The notes below the pieces were generated by a model. The model worked only from the letters and a program-made list of their open reading frames with translations. It was not told where the DNA came from and made no database searches. This document shows positions 46,906 to 55,069 of a stretch of DNA of 64,000 nucleotides, one piece after another. The DNA comes from Nannocystis punicea (GTDB lineage: Bacteria; Myxococcota_A; Polyangia; Nannocystales; Nannocystaceae). Where the stretch lies: positions 12,538,501 to 12,602,500 of the forward strand of contig NZ_CP114040.1 of NCBI RefSeq assembly GCF_026965555.1, in the 5' to 3' direction. Position numbers and translations under genes: made by a program. How positions within the stretch are numbered: the stretch's first letter is position 1; every line of letters begins with the position of its first letter.

Positions 46906-47535
46906 TTAGCCCGGGCCGAGTACAGCCAGCGAGAAGTGCCACTGGCCCGCGGCCAGGTTGATCGGGAAGCGGCCGACCACGACCTCTGCGCCGGTGGCGG
47001 TCGGGCAGCGATGGAAGTCCGCGAGAGCGTTGTCTGCGCGGGCCGCGGAGACCCACGGCTCGCGACAGATGCCACGCAGCCGTTGCATGACCTGACGGAC
47101 CAGTTCGCCGCTGTCCTGATCGGAGAGCTCACGGGCGACCAGGCCGATCGTGCTGTCACGGCCGAGCTCGAGCTCGAACTCGTGGCCGAGCGCGGCGAAC
47201 GGGGATTTGGGCGCGCAGAGGACGGCCTCGGGCGGAGGGTCCTGCTCGAGGGCCTCCGGGACCTCGCTGCACAGCTGCTTGGCCAGCCGCGGGACCGAGA
47301 CGGTGGTCGAGCCGCCGGACAGCATCTCGCTGGCGTCGGTGGTGAACTGGGCGAGCGCCTGCCAGTTGTCGCGCAGCCCGTTGCCGCGGGTGGTGCCGCG
47401 GCCCCCGCCGGCCCCGCCCGAGCCCTTGCTCGCGCCGTCGCGGCCGCTGACGGCCTTGTCCCACGCCGCGCGCGACTTCTCGGTCGCGCCCGTGCACGCG
47501 CTGCACGCGAGGACGAGGGCGAGGAGGGGACGCAC
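46906..47535 (-). CDS. Lipoprotein, unknown
   Basis: 209 aa from a GTG giving VRPLLALVLACSACTG; the lipobox cysteine is about residue 11 or 14. A Gly/Arg-rich linker follows, then a domain with several cysteines (PEAVLCAPKSPFAALG, CREPWVSAARADN). I recognise no family. It lies between hutF (32-bp gap) and the hypothetical protein, same strand. Confidence 0.62.
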   Translation of the reverse strand: MRPLLALVLACSACTGATEKSRAAWDKAVSGRDGASKGSGGAGGGRGTTRGNGLRDNWQALAQFTTDASEMLSGGSTTVSVPRLAKQLCSEVPEALEQDPPPEAVLCAPKSPFAALGHEFELELGRDSTIGLVARELSDQDSGELVRQVMQRLRGICREPWVSAARADNALADFHRCPTATGAEVVVGRFPINLAAGQWHFSLAVLGPG

Positions 47536-47567
47536 GGTGCGGACGTAGCACCGGCGGCAGTGGGGGT

Positions 47568-48884
47568 CTAGCGCCGTCGTACTCCGCCCACGAACACGCG
47601 ATCGATGGCGGCGGCGGTGCCCGACAGCCACAGAGCGTCGTGGGCCTGGTCGTCCGGCAGGTCGGCGAGGTGGGGGTGGTCGAGGTCGGCGGCGCAGGCG
47701 TCGAAGGGGTTCCCCGGCGCGAGGCGGCCGAGCTCGGGGCGCCCGAGGGCGCGAGCACCTCCGAGAGTGGCGATGTCGAGGAGCGTGCGAGCGACCGGCT
47801 CGGGCCCGGCGAGGCACAGGCGCGCCTGCGCGCGCAGACGCTCGTGCATCTCGAGCAGGCGAGCCTCCTGGACGAGATCGATCACTGCGTTGCTGTCGCT
47901 GCCGAGGGCCAGGCCGGTGCCGTGCTGGCGGTGCCGCGGGGCGGGGATGATGCCGTCGCCGAGGTCGGCCTCGGTGGTCGGGCAGGCGCAGACGTTGTGC
48001 CCGGCGAGCAGGGCGTGGTCGCGGTCCTCGAGGTGGATCGCGTGCACGGCGGTGAAGCTGCCGGGGCGGGCGAGGCACCCGGCCTCGGCGAACACCTCGG
48101 TCGGGGTGAGGCCGTGCTCGGCGCGGCACTCCTCGTTCTCGCGGCCCTGCTCCGAGACGTGAGCGTGGAGCACCAGGTCGTGCGTGCGGGCGTAGTCGGC
48201 GAGCTCGCGCAAGGCGGCGAGCGGAACGGCGCGGACGCTGTGCGGGGCGAGGCCGATCGCGTGGCCCTCGGATCTCAAGGCGTCGATGCGGACGAGGTAG
48301 CGGTCGACGGTGCCGTCACAGAAGCGGCGCTGTTCGGGCAGCGGCGGGCGGTCGGCGCCGGCGCGTTCATAGTAGACCTCGAGCAGGACGACCCGGATCC
48401 CGACCTCCGCGCCGGCGCGCAAGATCTGGCGCGACAGCTCGTTGGCGTCGGCGTACGGCGTGCCGTCCGGCGCGTGATGCAGGTAGTGGAACTCGCCGAC
48501 GCAGGTGATCCCGGCGCGCAGCATCTCGGCGTAGCAGCGGCGCGTGACCGCGTAGACCTCTTCGGGCCCGAGGCTGCTGGCGACGCGGTACATGGCCTCG
48601 CGCCAGCTCCAGAAGCTGGACGGATCGCCGTGGCCGCGCCGGTGCGTGCCGCCCCGGATCGCCCGCTGGAAGGCGTGGCTGTGGGCGTTGACGAGGCCGG
48701 GATAGAGGAGCCGGCGGCCGAGGTCGTGGACCACCGTCGGCGCGTCCGCAGGCCGACCGGCAGCAGTGCGGACGATGACGCCCCGCCCGTCGACCTCGAC
48801 GTAGGGCCGCTCGACCCAGGCGTCGCCGAGGAGACCCCAGGCGGCGAGGTAGCCGACGCGATCGTCATGTAGTTCTTGGGACAT
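47568..48884 (-). CDS. hutF: Formimidoylglutamate deiminase (HutF)
   Basis: 438 aa amidohydrolase. The metal-binding HxH is in NAHSHAFQRA, later histidines occur in LAPHSVRAVP and HAHVSEQ, and the metal aspartate is in LGSDSNAVID. The overall sequence and length fit HutF, which deiminates N-formimino-L-glutamate to N-formyl-L-glutamate in histidine degradation. No other hut gene is in the window. The start codon ATG lies in a repeat arm (AATGTCCCAAG), giving an N-terminus MSQELHDD that may be repeat-derived. Confidence 0.9.
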   Translation of the reverse strand: MSQELHDDRVGYLAAWGLLGDAWVERPYVEVDGRGVIVRTAAGRPADAPTVVHDLGRRLLYPGLVNAHSHAFQRAIRGGTHRRGHGDPSSFWSWREAMYRVASSLGPEEVYAVTRRCYAEMLRAGITCVGEFHYLHHAPDGTPYADANELSRQILRAGAEVGIRVVLLEVYYERAGADRPPLPEQRRFCDGTVDRYLVRIDALRSEGHAIGLAPHSVRAVPLAALRELADYARTHDLVLHAHVSEQGRENEECRAEHGLTPTEVFAEAGCLARPGSFTAVHAIHLEDRDHALLAGHNVCACPTTEADLGDGIIPAPRHRQHGTGLALGSDSNAVIDLVQEARLLEMHERLRAQARLCLAGPEPVARTLLDIATLGGARALGRPELGRLAPGNPFDACAADLDHPHLADLPDDQAHDALWLSGTAAAIDRVFVGGVRRR

Positions 48885-49438
48885 TTTTTGAAAAGAAAGA
48901 CAGAGAGCAGTGAGGCTGTGGCGAGCCGGCCCCGCGCGTGTGGGCGATGGGTGGCTCTTGGGACATGTTCTGAAGGTCAGTGAGACCAGGGCCGCCGAAC
49001 GAAGCGGCGGTTACCGGTGAAGCGAGGGTGGCTCTTGGGACAGGCTGCGACAGGCTGGCTGGGCCAGGGAGGGCGGCGAAGCGGTGGGTGGCTCTTGGGA
49101 CAGCTGTGTCCGGTCGGCGGTAGCTCTGGGACAGGTTCTGACGGCTCGATGAGGTCAGAGGTTCAGCTTCGACCTGGCGTTCTTCACCAAGGAGTACCCG
49201 ACGTGGAAGAACCAGCCGTATAACGACATGTTCGTCGGCTGGCTGGAGTCGACCAACTGGACCGGCAACATCTCGTTCGACCAGCAGGGCAAGGCGCTGT
49301 TGGTTGGCGGTCAGGAGCGGTTCTGGCCGCTCGATGAGGTCGGCAACGCGGCGGTTGGGTGGCTCTTGGGACATGTCCTCGAAGCTTGGTGAGGCTGTTT
49401 TCGGGGACATGTCCGTTAGAGCAGGTGTGTGCGTCGGC
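48885..49438. other. 554-bp repeat-rich debris between hutF and a protease-like gene
   Basis: Holds at least four copies of the phrase GGGTGGCTCTTGGGACA (48949, 49026, 49086, 49357), each leading into a GGACATGT- or GGACAGG-type arm, several degenerate arms near 48873-48912, and a fragment of a surface-protein gene (49162). No intact gene is seen. Confidence 0.7.
49162..49290 (+). pseudogene. Fragment of a choice-of-anchor L domain gene
   Basis: About 43 codons read FSFDLAFFTKEYPTWKN, then a run with NDMFVGWLE and TNWTGNISFD. This is the conserved strand-turn pattern of choice-of-anchor L domains (FSFDF.FF..EYP.....YNDMF..WL) found in myxobacterial surface proteins. An in-frame stop lies just upstream and no extension downstream, so it is a gene remnant inside repeat DNA. 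The frame is uninterrupted only in this segment. Confidence 0.7.
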
Positions 49439-51583
49439 TTACTTGCCCTTCGCCGGGGCCGCGGGGGCGGCGGCGGGCTCGGCGGGCGGGGCGGCGAAGT
49501 AGAGCTTGCGCTCGGGGTAGTCGATGGTGAGGCGGCCGCGGCCGACGAAGTCGAGGCCGAGCATGCCGTCGATGCGGAACTGGTCGCTGCTCTCGTTCTG
49601 CTCGAAGTAGCCGTAGGCGCCGCGGAGGCCGAGGGCCTTGAAGGCGTTGCCGACGGTGAACTCGGCGACGTCGACGAGAGCGGCCTCGTTGCGGCGCAGC
49701 GGCGGGGCGCCGATGCCGGCGCGGGCGAACGCCTTGGTGGTGGCGGTGACGGCGACGCCTTGCATGCCGGTGTTGACGAGGAACAGGCCCTCGGCGCCGT
49801 TCATCGCGGCCAGCACGTAGAGGAAGTGGGTCTCGTGGAGGTAGAACGGGGCGCCGCTGCCGGTGCGGTACGAGGCGAGGGCGGTCTTGCACTTGGCGAT
49901 CGGGTTGACGAGCACGAGCTTGTTCGCGGGCAGGTCGAAGTTGACCTGGAACAGCTCGAGCACGCGGGCGCCGAGGACCGCCTGCGGGGCCGCGCCGGCG
50001 CCCCCGGTCATCTGCTCGAGGACCTGGTGCGGGAACACGTCGACGGGGATCCCCGAGATCGTGGCGTTGCCGGCGGTCAGCGCGTCGATCTGGCCGTGGC
50101 CGATCTCGGCCCCGCCCTCGCCGCCGAGCCGCGACTTCGAGCGGATCGGGATCTTCAGCTTGGCCGCGACCTCGCCGTCGAGGATGACGTCCGCCGCGCC
50201 GGTGTCGACCAGCGCGCGCACCTTCTCCTCGCCGATCTGGATGTCGACGAAGGTGACGGTGCCCTCGGTGGCGATCGGCAGCTCGGCGGTGCAACCGTTA
50301 CCCTTGAAGCTGACCTGCAGCGGCTTGCCGGCGAAGTTGCGGTAGCGACCGGCGAGCTGGGCGTTGGCCTCGCCGAGGTGGTCGAGGGCCTCGGCGACGG
50401 CCGGGAAGTCGCGCTGGTGGCTGGCGATCCAGGCCCGCTGGGAGTGGACGAGGACGTCCCGCACGCCCGCCTTGGCGGCGCGGTCGAGGACCGGCAGCGC
50501 CTCCTTGAAGCGGCCCTGCAGCACGCGCGCGCGGGCGAGGATCCACAGCGCCTCGGCCTCCTTGGGCTGGAGCTTGAGGGCGACCTGGGCGGCGTCGGCG
50601 GCCTCGTCGAAGTGCGAGGCGGCCCACAGCGCGCGGGCGAGGGTGACCTGGGCGTCGAGGTTCTTGGGCTCGGCGCGCGCGGCCTCGCGGGCCTTGGCGA
50701 GCGCCTCGAGCTTCTCGTCCTTGGCCTTCTCCGGCGGCGGGACCTTGGGGACCTGGAACACCTCGGGCTTGATCGGGGCGTGGTCGATGCGCTGGGTCAG
50801 GAACAGGACCTCCTGCATGCGATCGCCGAACTTGTTCATCAGGCGGATCTTGTGCGCGACGAGGACGCCGTCGATCGGGCGGTAGTCGTCGTAGAGGATG
50901 TGCTGGCTGATCGGCGGCTCGGCCTTGTCGTCCTCGAGCACCTCCTCGGCGAGCAGGCCGGTGGCGCGGTCGTACCACTGCGTCTTCGACGGGATGAGGT
51001 CGCCCTTGGTCGACCAACGCACGCCGTCGAGCACCCGCGCCTTGCCGTCGAAGTCCTTGTCGCGCGGCTTCTCGAGCGAGAGCTCGATGCCCCGCTTGTC
51101 GAAGTCGAAGTACCAGTGCAGCGCGGCGTCCTCGCGGGTGATGACCGACTCGTCCTCGTCCTCGAGCACGAGGAAGCCGCGGCGGAACTGCCAGCCGGTC
51201 TTGCCGTCGAAGCCCTCCTCCTCGATCTGCTTGTCGATGACGGTCCGCCGGTAGAGCCGCTGGTCGGCGGTCGACTGCAAGGTGAAGGTGCCGACGGTCT
51301 CGGTGGTGCGGCAGTTCTCGTCCTTCTCGGTGCAGCCGGTCTCCGGCAAGAAGGTCATGCGCGCCTCGACGGTGCGCTGGGCGATCTTGCGCAGGGCCTC
51401 CTCGCCGCCGAGCGCGGCGACGTAGCGGTCGACGACGGCCTTGGCCTCGGCCGGGTTGCCTTCCTTGCCGCCGGGCGCGTCGAGGTCGCCGACCGGTACT
51501 TTGAGACAGCCGGGGACGGCAGCGGCGGCGAGCGCGAGGGCGAGACTGGCGCTCAGGCGGAGACGGCGGGGTGCACGGGACAT
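49439..51583 (-). CDS. Retropepsin-like (aspartyl protease) lipoprotein with TPRs
   Basis: 714 aa. Lipoprotein signal (AVPGC). The N-terminal 260 residues form an outer-membrane lipoprotein-sorting-like beta domain (LYRRTVIDKQIEEEGFDGKTG...RLMNKFGD). TPR helices follow at about 280-420. The C-terminal half has two retropepsin-like lobes: ALVDTGAADVIL, with the catalytic D-T-G, and LFLVNTGMQGVAVT, where the second site is NTG, not DTG. Retropepsins act as dimers of one-lobe units; a lobe with Asn is likely non-catalytic. The start ATG overlaps a GGGACATGGCCC arm. Confidence 0.82.
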   Translation of the reverse strand: MSRAPRRLRLSASLALALAAAAVPGCLKVPVGDLDAPGGKEGNPAEAKAVVDRYVAALGGEEALRKIAQRTVEARMTFLPETGCTEKDENCRTTETVGTFTLQSTADQRLYRRTVIDKQIEEEGFDGKTGWQFRRGFLVLEDEDESVITREDAALHWYFDFDKRGIELSLEKPRDKDFDGKARVLDGVRWSTKGDLIPSKTQWYDRATGLLAEEVLEDDKAEPPISQHILYDDYRPIDGVLVAHKIRLMNKFGDRMQEVLFLTQRIDHAPIKPEVFQVPKVPPPEKAKDEKLEALAKAREAARAEPKNLDAQVTLARALWAASHFDEAADAAQVALKLQPKEAEALWILARARVLQGRFKEALPVLDRAAKAGVRDVLVHSQRAWIASHQRDFPAVAEALDHLGEANAQLAGRYRNFAGKPLQVSFKGNGCTAELPIATEGTVTFVDIQIGEEKVRALVDTGAADVILDGEVAAKLKIPIRSKSRLGGEGGAEIGHGQIDALTAGNATISGIPVDVFPHQVLEQMTGGAGAAPQAVLGARVLELFQVNFDLPANKLVLVNPIAKCKTALASYRTGSGAPFYLHETHFLYVLAAMNGAEGLFLVNTGMQGVAVTATTKAFARAGIGAPPLRRNEAALVDVAEFTVGNAFKALGLRGAYGYFEQNESSDQFRIDGMLGLDFVGRGRLTIDYPERKLYFAAPPAEPAAAPAAPAKGK

Positions 51584-51656
51584 GGCCCGGGAGAGTGCCC
51601 GAGCGCGCCCCCCGGCTCAAGTCGGCGGACGCGCCGGCCGTGGTAAGCTGCCCGCG

Positions 51657-52559
51657 GTGGTGCGCGGCACAGGGATCCGAGCTCCGGCGCGGCGCGCTGC
51701 GGCGTCGTTGCTGCTGGTCGCCGGCTGCGCGGGGCTCGGCGGCCGCAGCCGCGAACCGGGGCGCAGCGAGGTCGATCCGCAAGTGACGGCCGCCGTGGCC
51801 GCCCGCGTGCCGGAGTCCTGTCGCGCCGAAGTGGCGGCGGCGTTGACCGCCGGCGAACAACTCACGACCCCGTGCGCGGAGCCGCTGAGCCGCGCTGCCG
51901 ACGAAGCCCTCGCGGCCGGGCGCCAGCGGTCGTTCGGGATCGTCGATCGCACGACGGTGCACCTGGCGAGCATGGGCCTGGTGCTGTCGAAGGCGTATCT
52001 GTGCCGGCGCAGGCCGTTGCGCGCGCCCGGGCAGACGTCGCTCGACGTCGGCGCGGCCCGGTACGCCGGCTGCGTCGTGCGGCGTTACGCCGGACCCCTG
52101 ACGATCTCCGTGGCCTCCACCGAGGGGACGGTCCTGCCGGTGATGACTGTCCGCTCCGACGAGGACGGCCGAGTCGAGGTGTCGTTCGCCGAGGTGGATG
52201 CGCTGCTCCGCGCGCGCGGTCGCGGTGGCCTGAGCCCCTACGCGACGCTCTTGGTGGGGCGCGACGGCTGGGCCGGGCGCGTCGACCTGACACAACTGCG
52301 GGCGCAGCTGGCCGACTGGCATGCGACGTGGGTCGGTCGCGGCCGCGGCTCGCCGGCGCTGTTCGCCGCGCTGCACCCCGAGGCCGAGGCGGCGGCAGGG
52401 ATGCGGACGCGGGCGCTCGAGGCGTCGCTGAAGCGCCAGGCCGAGGACGCGGCGGCGGTCGAACGCGGCGAGCTGTCGCCGCGGCGCTTCCTCGAGCGGC
52501 ACGTGTGGTCGCCGTATCGCTCGGTGGTCGAGCAGAAGGACGGCGGCTCGTCGCCGTGA
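51657..52559 (+). CDS. Lipoprotein, unknown
   Basis: 300 aa, GTG start. Signal peptide with lipobox VAGC (cysteine about residue 24). The mature protein contains a region with segments SVASTEGTVLPVMTVRSDEDGRVEV and an Arg-rich C-terminal half. No family recognised. Its last codon overlaps the start of the YkgJ-type gene (GTGA), so the two are translated together. Confidence 0.68.
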   Translation: MVRGTGIRAPARRAAASLLLVAGCAGLGGRSREPGRSEVDPQVTAAVAARVPESCRAEVAAALTAGEQLTTPCAEPLSRAADEALAAGRQRSFGIVDRTTVHLASMGLVLSKAYLCRRRPLRAPGQTSLDVGAARYAGCVVRRYAGPLTISVASTEGTVLPVMTVRSDEDGRVEVSFAEVDALLRARGRGGLSPYATLLVGRDGWAGRVDLTQLRAQLADWHATWVGRGRGSPALFAALHPEAEAAAGMRTRALEASLKRQAEDAAAVERGELSPRRFLERHVWSPYRSVVEQKDGGSSP

Positions 52560-53092
52560 CGCCGAGGCTCCAGCGCCTGCGCGTGCACCTGCGGATCGTC
52601 GACGGCGACGTCGCGCCGGTGGTGGCCCGCTACCGCGAGCACATCCAGTGCCGGCCGGGCTGCGGCGAGTGTTGCCGCCAGAGCTTCACGGTGTCGGAGC
52701 TCGAGGGCGAGCTGCTGCGCGAGGGGCTGGCGGCGGCAGACCCGATGACCCGGGCGGAGATCGTGGCGCGGGCCCGCGAGCACGCGGCCGGCGAGCCGTG
52801 TCCTGCGCTCGGGAGCGGCGAGACCTGCCTGCTTTACGCCCACCGGCCGCGGATCTGCCGCAAGTACGGGATCCCGCTGTGGCACCCCGAGCGGCCCCAC
52901 GAGCTCAAGACCTGTCGCCTCAACTTCCGCGGAGTCGCCGATCTCGACGCCGACCTGATCGTGGAACCACAAGCGGGCTGGGCCGCCGACTGGATCGCGC
53001 TGCGCGAGGAGCTCGAGCTCGGCCGCCAGGACAACCGCAGCATCGCCGCCTGGCTGGCTGGTGCTTCGGACATGTCCGAAGATTCGCTTTAA
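52556..53092 (+). CDS. YkgJ-family Zn/Fe-chelating domain protein
   Basis: 178 aa, GTG start overlapping the preceding stop by 4 bp. Cysteine cluster CRPGCGECCRQ near residue 33, then further cysteines in GEPCPALGSGETCLLY and RICRKYG, the pattern of the YkgJ/UPF0153 cysteine-cluster family, thought to bind zinc or iron. The last residues ASDMSEDSL are encoded by a perfect 18-bp palindrome and the stop follows it, so the C-terminus seems repeat-derived. Confidence 0.82.
   Translation: MTPRLQRLRVHLRIVDGDVAPVVARYREHIQCRPGCGECCRQSFTVSELEGELLREGLAAADPMTRAEIVARAREHAAGEPCPALGSGETCLLYAHRPRICRKYGIPLWHPERPHELKTCRLNFRGVADLDADLIVEPQAGWAADWIALREELELGRQDNRSIAAWLAGASDMSEDSL
53064..53081. repeat. Perfect 18-bp palindrome CTTCGGACATGTCCGAAG
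   Basis: The most symmetric copy of the family, without a loop. It ends 11 bp before the stop codon of the YkgJ gene. Confidence 0.9.
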
Positions 53093-53180
53093 TAAAAAGG
53101 GGCGCCGCTCGCCGGATGGGCGTGGCTCGAACGCGCGGGCGAGTGGCGAGGCGGACTGCCAGGGCTAGATGCTTGTTCGT

Positions 53181-53310
53181 ACATGTCCGAGAGAACATGG
53201 CAAAAGAGGCATGTCCATTCGGACATGCCTTCAAGATCAGTGACCGGGAGCCGGCGCCGCAAGGCATGTCCGTTCGGACATGCCTTCAAGGTCAGTGGCC
53301 GGGAGCCGGC
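53181..53310. repeat. Hairpin-repeat cluster downstream of YkgJ gene
   Basis: ACATGTCC-gaga-GAACATGGC, GAGGCATGTCC-attc-GGACATGCCTT, and AAGGCATGTCC-gttc-GGACATGCCTT with 11-bp arms. The last two are repeated together with the flank TCAAG(A/G)TCAGTG(A/G)CCGGGAG at 55-58 bp spacing. The last part overlaps the 3' end of the convergent lipoprotein gene. Confidence 0.88.
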
Positions 53311-54206
53311 GCCGGTGTTGCGGGGGCGCTGGTGGGGGCGGGGGTCGCCGGGGCGGGGCCGCTGGTGGGCGCCGGAGCCGGGGCGGGCGCGCCGGCGGGG
53401 GCGAGGGCGCCCGCCGGGCTGGGCGGGCGGATGCCGGGGGGCGGGTCGCGGCGCTCGATCTGCAGCGGGATCGACTCGCTGCCGGAGCTCATGAACGGGC
53501 CCACCGGGGCGGTGCCGCGCTTGACCTGCGGCGTCATCGGCGGCGGCTGCGGCGGGTTCTTGCCCCGATGGGCGGAGATGCCTCCGGTCGCGCGCGTCGG
53601 CAGCAGGCCGATGTAGTCGATCTTCGCGCTGCCGTTCTCGTAGACGAACTTGAACGCGAGGACGTCGAGGCCATCCTTGCTGAGGTAGGCGCACCACATC
53701 GGCTCGGCGCCGTTGCGGACGTAGACCTGGGCCGCGGGCGGGACCACCGGCGGGCAGAAGAAGGCCTCTTTGCGGGCGAAGCGGCTGGCGGCGTCGCGGA
53801 AGATGTCGAAGAACTCGCGGCCGCCGTCGGCGAAGATCGGGCGGGCGTCGTACTCGCGGCGGTCGGGGATGCCCCAGCGCGCGTGCTCGGTGAAGACGGC
53901 GGGCAGGCCGGCGAGGTCGTCCTTGGCGGCGAGGGTCAGGAGCGCGACGGCGATCCGCTTGGCCTGGAAGGGCAATTGCCAGGTCGCGATCTCGGCGGCG
54001 GAGGCGACCTCGCGGTCCGCGTACTCGTGGAGCAGGCTCTCGGGCACCCCTTCGGCGCTGCCGGCCGGCAACGGCCTGGCGGCGGCGGGCGCCTGAGCGG
54101 GCGGGCTCTCCTTCGGCACTTTGCCGACGTGGTGCGGCGTGGTGCAGGCGACCACGAGGCCGGCCAGGACGACGGTACCGAGGCAATTCAAAGGAGCACG
54201 AAGCAT
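53292..54206 (-). CDS. Lipoprotein, unknown
   Basis: 304 aa. Signal peptide with lipobox VVAC near residue 21. The middle has a compact domain (LPFQAKRIAVALLTLAAKDDLAGLPAVF and VYVRNGAEPMWCAYLSKDGLDVLAFKFVYENG), the C-terminus is a Pro/Ala-rich tail (GAPAPAPAPTSGPAPATP) with the stop next to repeat DNA. No recognised family. It is convergent with the YkgJ gene. Confidence 0.68.
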   Translation of the reverse strand: MLRAPLNCLGTVVLAGLVVACTTPHHVGKVPKESPPAQAPAAARPLPAGSAEGVPESLLHEYADREVASAAEIATWQLPFQAKRIAVALLTLAAKDDLAGLPAVFTEHARWGIPDRREYDARPIFADGGREFFDIFRDAASRFARKEAFFCPPVVPPAAQVYVRNGAEPMWCAYLSKDGLDVLAFKFVYENGSAKIDYIGLLPTRATGGISAHRGKNPPQPPPMTPQVKRGTAPVGPFMSSGSESIPLQIERRDPPPGIRPPSPAGALAPAGAPAPAPAPTSGPAPATPAPTSAPATPAPAPGH

Positions 54207-54349
54207 GCCGCACTCTTTAGACCGCCGCGTGCCGATGAGCAAGCGCACAGGACGCTCCTGAGGCCGGTCGATGTCGCGTTTGTGGACGAGCGGTTGTGAG
54301 GCCGCGAACGCACCGGTTAGGATGCGCTGCGCGGTGACCCCCCCGCCGC

Positions 54350-55066
54350 GTGAAGGCCGCGAGCGTGCGACGAACAGGCAAAGGCGTCCCGAGGGGCGCG
54401 AGTCGCTGCGGGCTGCAGGGCGCTGCGGCGGCGCTGGCGTGCCTGGCTTGCAACCTCGAGGCGCCTCGCGTCGAGCGCAGGGCGGTGGAGGACGACGGAG
54501 TCGAGCGCGTGGAGCGGCCCGAAGCGACGCCCACGCCGGCCTCGGCGCGGGAGATCCGTCTGCCGGCGGCGCACGTGCCGACGGCGGACGAAGAGCCCGA
54601 GCTCGGGCCCGACGACTCGCGCGCGGCCGGGCCGCGCACTGTGCCGCCGGGGACGCCGCCCGCGATCGCCCGCGTGTTCGAGCGCCTGCCGGTGGGGATC
54701 CACGACGAACCACCGGTGGGCGCGATCGGGACCTCGGGGATCCACGTGGACAAGATCTGGGTCGGGCAGGCCTACGAGCGCGAGGGCTGCACCGGCGAGT
54801 CGGAGAAGTTCTCTCTGGCCAAGCACGGGGCCGTGAACGTGTGCTTCCGCGTGGTCCACAGCCGCGTCGAGGAGACCGTCGACGTGTTGTGGGAGAAGGA
54901 CGGCGAGCTGTTTCGCCGCCGGGCGGTGCAGATCCCCGAGCTGCACGCGTACCGCACGCGGGCCTATCTGGTGCTGCGGCGCGAGTACATCGGCAGCTGG
55001 AAGGCGCGGGTGGTCTCCGTCGACGGCATCGAGCTGGCGGCGGCGGCGTTCGCCGTTGTGGAGTGA
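54350..55066 (+). CDS. DUF2914-like domain lipoprotein
   Basis: 238 aa, GTG start. Signal peptide with cysteines (CLACN) near residue 31-34. A Pro/Glu-rich linker precedes a domain at about 150-235 with the DUF2914 pattern: NVCFRVVHSRVEETVDVLWEKDG and YIGSWKARVVSVDG. DUF2914 domains are secreted beta-sandwiches of unknown role. The next gene begins 3 bp after the stop codon, so they form an operon. Confidence 0.72.
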   Translation: MKAASVRRTGKGVPRGASRCGLQGAAAALACLACNLEAPRVERRAVEDDGVERVERPEATPTPASAREIRLPAAHVPTADEEPELGPDDSRAAGPRTVPPGTPPAIARVFERLPVGIHDEPPVGAIGTSGIHVDKIWVGQAYEREGCTGESEKFSLAKHGAVNVCFRVVHSRVEETVDVLWEKDGELFRRRAVQIPELHAYRTRAYLVLRREYIGSWKARVVSVDGIELAAAAFAVVE

Positions 55067-55069
55067 GTC

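Noticed and set aside
48865..49410. Minus-strand 181-codon frame covering the debris region
   Set aside because: It is antisense to the choice-of-anchor L fragment and made of repeat translations (MSQEPP); no support as a gene.
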